Numbered from the stretch's first letter, positions 14,471 to 26,715 are shown. The stretch: DNA of 64,000 bases from Mesostigma viride (GCA_009746045.1 RPFO01000256.1:1016429-1080428), one strand, 5' to 3'. Notes: a model not told the origin generated them from the letters alone. Numbers and translations: made by a program.

Positions 14471-15322
14471 AGTTACGTTAAATAGTGCCGGAACCTTTTG
14501 CCGCCTGAGGCAAATCGGGCCGGAACACTATTTTGCCCGGAATAACCACTTCCGAGCACCCAAGTTAATTCGGCCGAATTAACTTGGGTGCTCGGAAGTG
14601 GTTATTCCGGGCAAAATAGTGTTCCGGCCCGATTTGCCTCAGGCGGCAAAAGGTTCCGGCACCGTATTTAACGTAACTAAAACCTGGCCTCGTGGAGGGG
14701 GGACGAAGAGCCCGAGACATCCGCCTAGGCTGCTGAGCACGCACCACTAAATGCGCCGGAGCTGCCTCAGTGAGGATTCGAACCCCTGACCTCCAAGGTG
14801 CACAGGTTTTAGTTACGTTAAATAGTGACGGAACCTTTTGCCTCCTGAGGCAAATCGGTCCGTAACACTATTTTGCCCGGAATAACCACTTCCGAGCACC
14901 CAAGTTAATTCGGCCGAATTAACTTGGGTGCTCGGAAGTGGTTATTCCGGGCAAAAAAAGGTTCCGGCACTATTTAACGTAACTAAAACCTGTGCACCTT
15001 GGAGGTCAGGGGTTCGAATCCTCACTGAGGCAGCTCCGGCGCATTTAGTGGTGCGTGCTCAGCAGCCTAGGCGGATGTCTCGGGCTCTTCGTCCCCCCTC
15101 CACGAGGCCAGGTTTTAGTTACGTTAAATAGTGCCGGAACCTTTTGCCGCCTGAGGCAAATCGGGCCGGAACACTATTTTGCCCGGAATAACCACTTCCG
15201 AGCACCCAAGTTAATTCGGCCGAATTAACTTGGGTGCTCGGAAGTGGTTATTCCGGGCAAAATAGTGTTCCGGCCCGATTTGCCTCAGGCGGCAAAAGGT
15301 TCCGGCACTATTTAACGTAACT
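14471..15322. mobile_element. Composite palindromic element (palindrome, spacer, palindrome, inverted spacer, palindrome)
   Basis: The 852-bp insert begins AGTTACGTTAAATAGTG and ends with its exact inverse, flanked by 5-bp duplications GGGTC (14466-14470 and 15323-15327). Inside are three palindromes: about 14471-14681 and 15113-15322, each close to perfect and about 210 bp, and a shorter middle one with its right arm partly deleted (about 14812-14987, centre near 14913). Between them lie two inverted copies of a spacer of about 130 bp bounded by AAAACCTG and CAGGTTTT. It interrupts LINE-A exactly between the endonuclease-RT linker and the RT. No protein is encoded; frames in it are mirror images. 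Confidence 0.85.
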
Positions 15323-15327
15323 GGGTC

Positions 15328-16753
15328 GGCCAGGGGTTCCGTCAGGGCTGGGTACGTGTAGTCCTGCTCAGCGGCGGGCGGCGTGGGCGGCGCAGGGACG
15401 TCCGCAGGCGCTACTGCCAGGCGTGCGGCCGCCAGAGGGCCAAGCGGCGGAGGCGGCGGGGGGGCGCCGAGCAGCCGGGACCGGGAGGAATACCACTAGT
15501 CGAGCTGCTGCTGCGGTGAGCCAGAGAGCGTCCGCGGCGCCGGCTGCGCGCCGCCGGCAGGCCGTTGGGCGTGATGCAGGCGGGTTCAGGCGTACGTACT
15601 TGACGTGCTGGTCCTTGAGGTGGGCGAAGTACTCACGGACATGAAGGTCCTCCTGCTCCTTGGTCGCCTGCCGGATGGCCGAGTGGTAATCGGCTTTGAG
15701 GCGGGCGTAGCGGGCGGGGTCGCTGTTGTCGCGCAGGGGCTTGCCGGGCCTGGATGACGGCGGGGAGCCGGTGCAGGCTGGTGAAGCGGGGCGGGCGGCG
15801 GGGGGGGGCAGCAGGGCCCCGGCGGCGGGCAGCTTGTCAGCGAGGTGCCGAAGGGCCGATGCTGGGCCGGCAGCGAACACTGCTGGGCGTGGCTGGCCGG
15901 GATGTCCAGCGCGTCGACGAACGCCTCTGCCACGCGCTTGTGGGCGCGTTTTTCAGGGAAGTCCTCCAGAGCGTCGTCAGATTTCTCGAGCAACTGAAGT
16001 GTGCGCAAATCAGGTGGTGCCACGTGCTTACGAAAGGGCGAGGGGAATCGCAAGCGGATGCGGGCGGTGACGATGCGATGATCGGAGCGCACCAGGGGGA
16101 TCACATGCGAGCGAGCAGCTAGTACAGATCCTTGATGACGCTTGCGCATTACTACATAGTCAATGCAGCGTTCAGTGCCAGTTGGCGAGGTGTGTGTGAC
16201 CAAAGCATCTGGACTATGTGGAAAGCGGGTGTTGGCAGTGACCAAATCGCATGTCGTAAGCAAATCAGCAAAAAGTTCAGTGTTGGCATTCAATGGAGAC
16301 CGTACCGTTGGGGGCGTGCTGACATCCGCCAGTACCCGGTGGTAGCGTGGCATTGGCGTCCAGCAGCAGAGCGAGGTAGTTGCGACCAGGGATGCCGTTC
16401 GCCAGGTTCTCCAGCGCTGCAAAGAATTCCTTGCGATCTTGTTCTGGGTGGCCGGAGTGGGGTGCGTAACCAACGCCCACCGTCAGGGCGTAGGTCGAGT
16501 GGCCCTCCATCGAATGAAAAGTGGCCACAAGGAGCCGAGCGTTGACCAGCTGGGGTTCGCCCATGTGGCGTACGGCGAGCGGGGAGCAGAGGAGACCGAC
16601 GCCCCCGTTCCCGGTGCCGTCGCCGCCTCCGTAGTAGAACCGCCAGCCGTCGATGTCGTCAGCAGCAAGGGCAGTTGATCCGCGGGCCGATGCAGTGCGC
16701 CTGTGTTCTTGGATTCCCAGGATGGCGATATTATTGTCGATGCAGAAACCAAT
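15328..16753 (-). pseudogene. LINE-A ORF2, APE endonuclease and linker
   Basis: Minus-strand frames continue the endonuclease begun at 34620-34336. The blocks NNIAILGIQEHRR (the Glu of the active site), GGVGLLCSPLAVRHM and NYLALLLDANATLPPG (DxN) lie between 16780 and 16300. CIDYVVMRKRH and PLVRSDHRIVTARI (the SDH motif) lie at about 16170-16060. A helical linker with RDNSDPARYARLKADYH follows and runs to the palindromic insertion. Frame changes near 16300-16470 and 15880 break it. APE-like endonucleases nick target DNA for target-primed reverse transcription. The first residues on this side are cut off at the CCAAT target duplication and lie 17.6 kb away. Confidence 0.85.
16749..16753. repeat. 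Target-site duplication CCAAT of the chromovirus (left copy)
   Basis: The partner is at 34331-34335. Removing 16754-34335 rejoins the LINE-A endonuclease in frame across NLIGFCIDNN, which confirms the boundaries. Confidence 0.9.
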
Positions 16754-17326
16754 TGTTACGCCGCAAGCCTCGGCCGCCACCTCTACCTCTACCTGTCCTG
16801 ATGCTACCTAGGCTAGTAAGGCCGCCTCTAGTTAAACCCCTAGCGAAAGACGAACGAGACGATCCAGATCTCAATGCATCTACATATGTGCTACTGTAAT
16901 ACGCCATAAGCCATTTAACCAAACCCGTTTACTCCAGGAATAGAGGAAGGAAACACAACTACACTGCCGTGACCCAAGCTAATATGTGTTAATTCATTTA
17001 ACACACGCCGAGTGACCACACAAGGAGTGGAACGTGCATAAATGGTCACCAACGGTCCAACAGGCTCGGGCCGACCTGGCCCTCGCCTGCAGAAACACAG
17101 AAACACAGGCAGGTGCACAGATGCACGCTGGTCCACTACATTCTACCGAAGGATAAGGACCACTAATAAAGTACGCGGCGCGGCGCCCAAAGGCACCCAA
17201 TATACCACAGTACTGTTACGAGGACAATCATGTCCCCAGCTAGAACTACACGTAAACCTAAGAACAACCGAGGCCAAGGACCTAATTTACGTCCGTAACT
17301 ACAACGAATTGTTACGCGACGTAACA
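16754..17326 (-). repeat. 3' LTR, 573 bp
   Basis: It is intact, from TGTTACG to GTAACA. It matches the two halves of the 5' LTR (31626-31759 and 33889-34330) almost base for base. The visible differences are one extra G and an extra TA in the 5' copy. Confidence 0.93.
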
Positions 17327-17343
17327 CCTCCCCCCCCACAAAA
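17327..17343 (-). promoter_or_regulatory. Polypurine tract
   Basis: On the minus strand TTTTGTGGGGGGGGAGG lies immediately before the 3' LTR, the place and composition expected for the plus-strand primer of reverse transcription. Confidence 0.75.
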
Positions 17344-18431
17344 GGTAGGGAGCCCTCTCCCTACGCAGAGAGAAGGAAACCAAAGGGGTAGGAAAAACCT
17401 AATGCACCCAGCACACACCAACACAATCGATAGACCATCCCAGATACAAAGCACCAATAGTTCACACGGTCTCCACCACCACGCCGGGTGGTGTAGGGTT
17501 AGCCAGCACCAAGCCTGGTGGGAGGTTCCCCTAACTGCCTGGAACGGAGTCCTGGCCGGGGGGGACGGCACTGGGCAGGACACACAGAGTAAACACATCA
17601 GCGCTAAGGACCAAGAACAGCCAACCAACTGGCCAGAATATGAGGGCGACTCTATATACCGGAGGGACAACACCCTCAGGTCGGGCCTAAGGCCCTCTAT
17701 CTAGTGGCCATCCGTCTGATAAGTGCCACGAGAGGCCAGCAGGACCTCCAGGTAGGCCTGGTAGTGGGCCACATCCTCGGCATTGTCATGCCTATCTACA
17801 GTGAGGAAAACATCGGCCCACACGCCGTCAGGAAAAAGGCCCAGAAAGGCCCAGTAATACCTATGCTGCGTAAGAACGACCTGGCCACGGGCCCAGTCCA
17901 GGAAGCCACAGGCAAAGAGGCGAAGGAAAGGCTCTACCGCGATCAAACAGAGGGCCCGCAGGAGAAGGCGATGGTACGGGATCCGAGGGCGCAAACCTGT
18001 CGGGAAGAACAGGTCCACCAGGGGCTCCACGTTGGACGGCCACAACCGGATGTGCCGAACCGGCTCTCGGGAGCGCCATCGACGAGCACACTGTCGCGAC
18101 CCGAATGTCTCTAGGTAGTCGCTGGCCCGAGGAGGAGGGTGACCACGGGAATCTAGACCCTGGCCCGGGATAGGCGCCGGGCGCCGGGCATCCCACTCAA
18201 GGATGGGCTGGAGGACCGTGTTGTACGCAGCACCCGGTACCGCAGGAAACTCTACCGTAAGGGCATCCGAAGCCATAATGCCCAGAGGCGGAGGGTAAGC
18301 CCACTGGAACCCACCGTAGGTGTCCAAGTCGTTGTGGCGCCTAGCCCAGCGATACAGAACGCGCCGAACCAGGATCTCACCCTGGAACACAGGATCAGCT
18401 AAAATAACCATGTCAAAAGGGGGCCGATCAG

Positions 18432-20929
18432 CAGAGTGAGATCATACGCCGTATAATACGGTATAATACGGTATAATACGTAATACGCTGGCTTTTAGCG
18501 TATGCTTTTTCATACGTAATACGTTTTAGCGCATAATGACGTATAATACCGTATAATACCGTATAATGCCGTGTTTTCCGCGTTTTTTTTACGTTTTGCG
18601 CGGCTAGGATGCCAGAACGACAGGGCAACGATTTGAAGCCACAGATTTCGTATCTCTACTATAAGTACTGACCCGTCTGAACTTTCACAATTCGACGCGA
18701 TCTTATTTTGACATTGTGGTGCACAGTGCGCGCACCGTGCGGAGGTGGCCATGGCGACGTGCGTTCCGTTAAAATATGGCTAATCCGGCGGGCGACAGGC
18801 GAAAAAATTAAGCCGATGGTTTAAAGTGATGTTCTATTATGATGTTTCATAGCAAGATCTGCACTATTTGCAAATTCGCTGCCTTTGTTGGTACAGATTT
18901 GGACGGGGGTCTCATCCAACGTCAATTTGGCCGCGATGAATAATCTAGCATGTGTGCCTGCGACGGTAGAACTCGACATTCGTGGGTTAGTTTGATGCAG
19001 CAAGAGCCGTTTAGTAACGGACACCATGAAAATAACCTAAGCATCTTCGATCTGCGGCCATTTCCTGTCATTTCTAAAATGATCTCGTTCAGGCCTGCGC
19101 GATCCGCGGTTAATCCATCCATGGCTGGCTGGCTTTTCTTGCGCGCCTGGGTAGGAAATAATGCCGGCCGTGGTACGTTGTTTTGCCGCATGTCACCGCC
19201 CAGTCTGTTTGCGCTCTTAATGAACCTGGCATGAAACTTTTTGCGCCGTTTCTGGGTTTTTCTTGCTATTTTGTTCTCCACTTGTTGCAGTTGTGCTATC
19301 AGATTTTCCGCAGCTTTCAATGGTTTTCCTTACGCTGCGTATGCCATGCTTCCTAAAGCTACCCAGAATTGATCGGGCAGTTATCTGGCTTTGCTACGCT
19401 TCCTGTATGGAGGTTTTCACACGGTAGACATTCTATATTGCGTAGTCAAGGACCCTAGCTGCCTGGGAGCGGCATCACCGTTGCAAGGAGCTGGCGAGCT
19501 CATAGACGCCTGTCATGCTCTTCAGCCTGCTGGAAAACAAGGTTGTTGTATGGAAGGTGAGAATATGTGAGTTACTTATCACATCCCCACCTGTTTAGCC
19601 TCCGTGGTTCCCCAACGGGGACACGAGATTAATTAATATTAATTAATTAATTCAGTTAATTAATTAATTAATGCACACCACGAGTCACACACCTGTAGTC
19701 ACATGCAGCTCAGTATATTCACATAGCATCGCACCATGCAAACATACTACATGCATTAATTGTATACTACTGTAGTATTTGCGTGCATGCACAGCCACAT
19801 ATATATATTACTAGTAATTATATTTTTAATATATATATATATTAAAATATATAATTACTTGCATCAAAGTGAAGGCACCCAAGTAAACATAACCAATATA
19901 AAGCCACATATATATTAAAAATATAATTACTTACAGCAGAGTGAAATCACTCAAACCAAAGCAAACGCCCAGCTATAAACCTATATACAGAGCCATGTCA
20001 AAGCTCTATACTACGATAAGACCAATGGAAACGCCTAACGGAGGAACCTAATAGCCCTGCTGCACCGCAAAATCAGCCCGCGTACGGCGGAGCATGATGT
20101 CAGCCATGGCCCGAGTCAGCGCCACCGACAAGCGCTGACGCCAATATGACGTCCAGGTCCGCGCCGACCATGGGGCCCGCTGGCCCTCCAGGTCCAGCCG
20201 GTCCTCCCGGAGCCGGCAACACTCCTTGAAGAAGGCGGAGGTCAGGGGCCCCATGGCCCCAAACTCCTCCAGGACAAAGGGCACCACACGATGGTGCCCG
20301 ACGTCGCCGTAGGCCAGGAGCTTGGCCCGCTCCGCCCGGTCCGCCGTGTAACCTGCCGTGAGGGAGGCCCCAGCCACGTGGCTAAGAGCCAAGGGCCGCG
20401 CCACCGAAACGTCAATAAGCAGATGCCGGCCACCCCCTCAAAGTCCAGCACCACGATGTCAGGCCGGTGGTTGGGGGAATAGAAGGCAGCGCCATCCGCA
20501 TCCTCGGACCGGATGTTCGCGTGGGGGAAAACCGACCGAATCATGGCGAGCACCACCGTCAGGAGGACAGTGTGCAAATACAAATACCAATTCTGATTCT
20601 GTTGGCCCCCCATGCCACATATATACACATACACACAATTATGCATGCGCACGTTTACATTCTCAGTATTACATGCAATACATCGATCGTGTCCACAATA
20701 TCCACCGTATAGAGTATAGCCGAGGGTAGGGCAACCTTGGATTATGTCCAAAACAGTGTTAAAAACATGTATGTGGATTGATGGTGGGTGTCTTAAAATG
20801 TGTAAAATCAGAGTATTCTGAGTGTGTCCGTACGAAAACGTATAATACCGTATTATACCGTATTATACCGTATTATACATTATACTCCACCGTGACCGTA
20901 TAACGCGTATAACGTACGATCTCACTCTG
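18432..20929. mobile_element. hAT-like DNA transposon, non-autonomous
   Basis: The 12-bp termini CAGAGTGAGATC are perfect inverted repeats, flanked by an 8-bp duplication CCGATCAG (18424-18431 and 20930-20937). An 8-bp duplication with CAG-type ends is the hAT signature. Subterminal arrays of GTATAATACG words occur at both ends (18445-18570 and 20835-20915). The interior has no recognisable transposase; short minus-strand frames at 18821-19320 are uninformative. It carries a later LINE fragment (19915-20615). Confidence 0.8.
19915..20615 (-). pseudogene. 5'-truncated RLE-type LINE nested in the hAT-like element
   Basis: It is flanked by the 10-bp duplication CACATATATA (19905-19914 and 20616-20625). 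It holds the 3'UTR and the last part of ORF2 from MGGQQNQNWYLYLHT through SPNHRPDIVVLDFEG to the end. It is nearly identical to the copy at 57003-59945, with one base missing near 20435 that shifts the frame. Severe 5' truncation is usual for target-primed insertion. Confidence 0.85.
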
Positions 20930-22605
20930 CCGATCAGTCTCAATGGGCAGGCCACGATCCCGCGGCGCCCGACACACCTGGGAGAACCCGTAGGACATGG
21001 GCGAGATGGCAAGCTCGGCGGAGGCGCGCGGCAGGTCACACTGACGGCAGGCGAGTGCGGACATACCACATCCAGGCACGGGCGTGTCGCGCGACTCCGG
21101 CGTCGCATGCACCACAGAAGGGGCCCTGTCCCGATCACCCTGGGACAACTCCCGGAGGGAATCGGCAGCGCGGGTGGCGCGAGGGTCCTGAACAGTGGAC
21201 CGAACAACCGCAGCCAAAGACCGCGAGGCCGAAGGGGCAGGGGCCGAAGCAGGGGCGGGGGCCGACACCGACGCAAGTGGCACTGGTACCACAGGAGGTC
21301 GCGCCGGACCCGAAGCCAGAGAGGGCCGTGACGGACCCGCCACCGCAGCTGGCGCGCCAGTCTCTGTTGCCGGCGCACCCTCAGGCCACATATTGAAAAT
21401 AGGGCCCGTAGGGACAGGCAGTCCGGCATAAGATTGGTTGCCATCCAAGCTCCAGTCGGGCACCGGAATCCTCTGCGGGGGACCACCCTCCCAAAGCCTG
21501 GGATGATCCGGCCCGTGTCGCTGAAGAAACCCCGCACTGGCTGCGATGGCGCAGCGGGCGGCCCAGAGGAGGCGACGGCGGGCACAGCCACTGGGGCGGA
21601 AGACTCGCGTCGCGGCGCAGAAACGTCGGCCGCGCAGGCACAGAGGCAACCAGAGGTGTCGGAACCGCAGCAACCGAAGAAGCCGCAGCTACCGAAGGCT
21701 CACGCGGAGCAGGCGATACCACGGGGGCCGAGACAACCGAAGGGGTAGGGGGCGCGGACCCAACAGACACCCCACCTGGCGTGGCCGGGACCTGCGCTTG
21801 GGCCGCCATGAAGGCCCCGAACGCCGTGGTCAGGGACTGGATCTGGGCCTGCATAGCCGAAACCGTCGCCGAAAGAGGATCAGGCAAACCCAAAGGGGTA
21901 GGCTCCACTGCAACATGCCGGGTCGACCGTGGGGACGACGGGACAGGGGAGGGAGCAGACGCTGAGGAGGAGGACGCAGCGCTCGAGGCTGAATATTCTG
22001 GAGTATAATGTACCTCGGCTGGGGCGCCCGTAGGGGCAGGATCACCAACTGCTAATCCCGCCGACTGATCTGCTATCTCCATGAATTCTACGGCCCGTAG
22101 AAGGTCGCAGGGGTTCTCATCTACTTCTGCATCACCCTCAGCCGGAAGCCAGGGGAACACATCCCGTAGGCAGGAGCGGCCCACAGGGGTAGAAAGGTAG
22201 GAGAACACTCGGGAGCACTGGAGAACCGCAGCTATCTGTCCCAAGGCTGGACAGCGGGAGCCACACCCTAACAAACAGTGCCCGGCATCGTCGAACCCGT
22301 GCAAAACAAGCTGGTGCGGTTCATCAGGGGAAGGGCCGTACCACGTGACCCCAAAGAGAGCAGCCCTGACTAAACTCGCATGTTGGGCCTGGAGGGCCGG
22401 CTGCACGATGCCACCCGGATAACTGGACCGTGACACCCAGCGACCCGGAAGGGCCTCGAAGTACAGCTCAGGGTCCGGTGGGGGCGGGGACGGCAGCGGG
22501 CTCTCAGCCGGAGGGGTAGGCTCTGACATGACGGCTGCGGAGGGGAGGGGACAACCAACCACCCATCGACAGCAGACGTAACATAAGAGAGGAGAAGGTC
22601 TACAA

Positions 22606-24222
22606 CTAGAGCTTATGCAGGGTTTTATACTCCTGCAGCAGGCGACTACACCCATCTAGCTCACTCTCCGTATACCAGACCTTATCTACCTCACTACGAG
22701 CATACATCCACTTCACCTTATACTGGCGCTGGGTACCGCGGCCCTTTTTGATATCTCTATGGGCCACGATACCCTCTACCTCATCCTCTACCTCACCAGT
22801 ATCAGGATTATGCTCTAAAGGGGCAGGGGCTAATTCTCTACCAGCGAACGTGCTCTGATGATAGAGCTTCAGCTGGCTTCTATGAAAGGTGCGCGAGTGG
22901 GTCTGCCAAGAGGTAGGAATATCTATCTCATACAGGAAATTACCTACTCTAGACAACACACGGAAGGGTCCTAAGAAGGCGGGCCTAAGTTTCACTTTCA
23001 GTTCAGCTTCGAACTTATGAGCGAATCGGCCAACACGGGGGCCTTCTACTAAGACTAAATCTCCTATTTCTATCTCAGGTGCTCTTCTATCTAATGAGGC
23101 ACGCAACCTAGCAAGGTATTTGGCCTGCGCCCTATGGTACCCTGCAATAGCGTTGTCGTGTGCATTCTTCATCTTATCTAATAACGCCTGCACACCTTCT
23201 ACAGTATCCCGGGACACATCATCCTTGTCCCTTAAAGGACTAGCTAAGAGAGAGGTAGGGGTAAGAGGTTGTCTACCAGTATCTAGGAAGAAGGGCGTAT
23301 AACCATGCGCAGCCTGAGGGCAGTTGTTAAGGGAAAACTCTACCAGACATAGATAATCCTCCCAATCACTCCCAGAGCCATTCACATAGTGCCGCAGAGC
23401 TTCTTCCACTACCCTATTCAAACGTTCTACTAAATGAGACGAGGAGGAGTGGTAGGCAGTACCGAAGGTGACCTTGGTACCGATAGCAGCGAAGAACTGC
23501 TGCCAAAAATCAGAAGTAAATAACTTATCTTTATCACTAATAAACTGCCTACTCAAACCATGATATCTATATACGTTATTAAGGTATAGGCGTGCGCAAT
23601 CGCGTGCGGTGAGTTCTAAGGGACACGGCACGAGATGACACATACGAGTAAAACGATCTACAAAACAAGGATCTGGGCGTTACCTCTATCATTCTTCCTA
23701 AAAGGTCCTACAAAATCCATCATAATGGAGTCCCACGGCATGATGGGATCAGGTAAGGTCCTAGGCTCTGCTATCTGTCCTACATTGTTGGGTTTCATCT
23801 CCTGGCAAGATTGACAGGTTCTAACATACTCATCTACATCCTTTAAAAGGGAAGGCCAGTAGTAAGAGCGGGCTACTAGGTCCCGTACCCGTTTACCACC
23901 CTGATGAGCAGCTAAGTCATGCAACTCAAAGAGCAAGGAGGAGCGACAGATAGGAGGGACATACAGGCGCCATTGAGGGGGAGAATCTGCTATCTGCACA
24001 TATAAAAATCCACCTACAAATTTACAAGGGTGCTTGCCTAATTGTTGGGGATGGGCAGCAATGGCAGCTAATGCTTCCGGCTCAGTGGCCGTAAATCTAC
24101 TAATAAGGCGTTCAAGATCAGAGGTAGGCATCGCTACAGAGGTATCCAGAACAGGTTTAAAGAGATCTCCTACCGCCTTGCCAAAGAGAAGGGGAGGTCC
24201 TAGAGGGACTATGTTTTCATAA
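22606..24222 (-). pseudogene. Chromovirus integrase with C-terminal chromodomain
   Basis: In order: the HHCC zinc module (HDLAAHQGGKRVRDLV then CQSCQEM, about 23920-23790); the catalytic core with Asp in SIMMDFVGPF, Asp in FISDKDKLFTSDFWQQF and Glu in HLVERLNRVVEE; the GPF/Y-type segment RPAFLGPFRVLSRVGNFLYEI; and a chromodomain near the end (VEGIVAHRDIKKG, YKVKWMYARSE, VWYTESELDG). Integrase inserts element cDNA, and chromodomains direct this to particular chromatin. A frame change near 23650 separates the zinc module from the rest, and another near 24230 separates it from RNase H. The usual YHPQTDGQ before the Glu is replaced by YHSSSSHL. Confidence 0.9.
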
Positions 24223-24241
24223 GACTTTCCTGACCTAGTCG

Positions 24242-26672
24242 CTATATGGCTAAGCGGTATAGAAATTTTATTTTTCCCCTCCCCCCCACCGAGACCACAG
24301 GAAGGGCCTCACACGGGAGAGAGAGTCCTACGTGAGAAAGGAGATCAGGCATGCGAACAGCTGTATGAAAGAGGTAGGCATAGGATTCATCATCAGGTAG
24401 TTCACCATACGGGGTTACACCCATAGTAGTAGGAACTAGAGTAGTATTGAGAACATCAAGGTCCTCGAAAAAGGAGTAATCTGCACGACGGGAGAGTGCA
24501 TCTGGTACTATGTTATCTACACCCTTAACATACTGAAGTTTAAAAGGGGAAAACTGTGCTAAAAACTCCATCCAGCGCGCTTGACGAGGGGTAAGGTTGG
24601 GTTGTGAGAGAAGATGGGTAAGGGGACGGTGATCCGTCTGGATAACTAATCTATAAGGATCAATCTCACAGGGTTCATTCAGACAAACATCAAATTGAGC
24701 ACCTTTAAGAAAGTGCTGCCACGCGTGGCAACAATACACCACAGCTAATAGTTCCTGCTGGTGTACGGGATAGTTACGCTCCGCAGGAAGCATTGTCCTA
24801 GAGATATACTCGATTGGCTGTAAGCCCTGACCCTGATCCTGGAGAAGGACGCCCCCTATAGCTACCTTGCTAGCATCTGTAGCTACAACAAAGGGTTTAG
24901 TAGTATCCGGTAGGATGAGTACGGGAGGGGAGAGGAGTAGGGATTTTAGACACTGAAAAGCCGACTGACATTCACTACTCCAAACAAAGGGGATATCCTT
25001 CTTTAATAGATGATTAATAGGGGCTGCTATAGTTGCGAAACGCGGGATAAAACGCCTATAGTAAGAAGCAATTCCTAGAAAACTACGTACACCTTTAACG
25101 TCGGTAGGGGTAGGCCATTCCTGAATTGACTTAGTCTTGTCCGGGTCGGTAGCAACCCCGGCATCTGACAGACGTGCCCTAAAAATGGGACACTCCTACC
25201 AGAGCGAACTTTAGCACGGCGCGCCCATAAAGAATTTTCAGCCATGATTTCTAATACTTTCTTTAAATCACGTAGGTGCGTTTCAAAATCAGGAGAATAA
25301 ATAAGGATATCATCTAAGTAAGCTTGAGCACAAGAACGGTCATGCTCAGATAAAGAAACAGAGGAGAAGGAAGGATCCTTTAAATCAGAGGACACTTGAG
25401 GAGGTGAGAATTTCCCATAACAGGTCTAAGCACTTCATTCATTAACATTTGGAAAGAGGCAGGAGAGTTACAGAGTCCCATAGCCGCTACTCTAAACTGG
25501 TAATGCCCAAAAGGGGTAGCAAAGGCGGTTTTGTGGCAATCCTCAGGAGCTATACGTAGTTGCCAAAAACCATCCGCACAATCTAGTACTGTGAAACAGG
25601 TAGAACCTTTAACCTTATTAAATATATCATCAATACGAGGTAGAGGGTATTTAGACTTCACAGTAATATCGTTTAACTTCCTATAATCAGTAACTAGGCG
25701 AAACTTGCCATTTGGCTTAGGAACTAACAGGACACCAGCGGAGTAGGGGGAGTTACTAGGCTCTATCAATCCTGCTTCTAATAGTGATACTAAAATCTGT
25801 TTTAGTTCCTTTAATTCGGTAGGGCCCATTCTATACATCGGAGAGTGCGTAGGAACTGCACCGTCCTTGATAACTACACGGTGTAAAACAGAACGAGGAG
25901 GAGGATAAGAAGGAGTCTTTTCTTCAAATACTTTTGAGGAATCTATCACAGCCATGTATCTTACTATTTCATTTTCAGTAAATCCCACTCCTATTGTATC
26001 CACTGTATTTACATCTATATCCACACTATTATTAGTGATAGGTATCTCTTGTACTTCTAACTGAAGGAACATACATAATAGGTATCCATATTCCTTTAGT
26101 TCAGATCGCAATTCGTCATTGGACATTAATACTTCAGGTATAGGTCTCACAGGAGGATCAACAGGTGTAGGAGGAGTAATATCTACCAAGGATAAATTTT
26201 CTAATCTATAATGACGTTCCGGTACCCAGTAAGAGCTATCTGGAAACCAAATGACCATAGTATCATAATTAATAGTAATCTTATTATCCTGGTGCCAATC
26301 TAATCCTAGTAATACATCAGCTGTAGTGATAGGGCCTATAGTGGCCGTCAGGTTGACCGTACGTCCTTGTATGACCAGGGGAAGGGACACCGTACCCGGG
26401 GAATGACTGGTGCGACCGTCAGCATAATGGACAGTGACAGTTTTTGTGTGAGGGGTAGGGACTAGTCCTAAACGCCTAACTAGGGCCTCGCTCACAAAGG
26501 AGCTAGCCGCACCGCTATCCACTAACACAGAGACATTCAAGAGTTCATCAGCATGCAAGAAGGGGTCTACAACAGTATGAGGGACGGTTAAGCCACCATT
26601 CAAGAACATAAGAGGACGCACACGTAGTGGTAGGGATGATTCAGCTCCTACAGAGGTTATAAAAACAGGCAA
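24242..26672 (-). pseudogene. Chromovirus protease, reverse transcriptase and RNase H
   Basis: The protease active site is VLVDSGAASSFVS (about 26530). RT blocks follow: LEAGLIEPSNSPYSAGVLLV, KFRLVTDYRKLNDIT, FTVLDCADGFWQLRI (motif A), FGHYQFRVAAMGLCNSPASF (motif B) and AQAYLDDILIYS (catalytic YLDD, about 25320). RNase H has VATDASKVAIGG, HQQELLAVVY and IQTDHRPLTHL. A frame change at about 25395-25410 lies between motifs B and C, and another at about 25160-25200, so the open protein is broken. The first in-frame ATG (26672) is 44 bp after the gag stop and in another frame, so pol is probably made by frameshifting. Confidence 0.9.
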
Positions 26673-26715
26673 GCAAAAATTATTATCTGGGGTACTATCT
26701 AAGGACCTGTCCAGG

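Larger units (their letters stand above)
17701..22529 (-). pseudogene. Extra 3' ORF of the chromovirus, unknown function, interrupted
   Basis: After integrase (77 bp downstream) a new frame starts MSEPTPPAES at 22529. It has a Pro/Ser/Ala-rich, acidic beginning, a central region with Ala/Pro/Ser linkers, and a C-terminal 236-residue part (18411-17701) rich in aromatic and Arg residues, such as LYRWARRHNDLDTYGGFQW and FLTVDRHDNAEDVAHYQAYL. One frame change lies near 21600. The hAT-like element 18432-20929 sits inside; removing it with one 8-bp duplication joins the halves without a stop. Total coding length would be about 770 residues. I recognise no domain, signal peptide or membrane span. 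Position alone is env-like; function is unknown. Confidence 0.65.

Noticed and set aside
14565-15131. Small proteins of 60-67 residues repeated on both strands
   Set aside because: Mirror images generated by the palindromes; no independent support.
20242-20751. 169-residue minus-strand frame as a gene
   Set aside because: A frameshifted LINE fragment joined to hAT-like-element sequence at the CACATATATA duplication.
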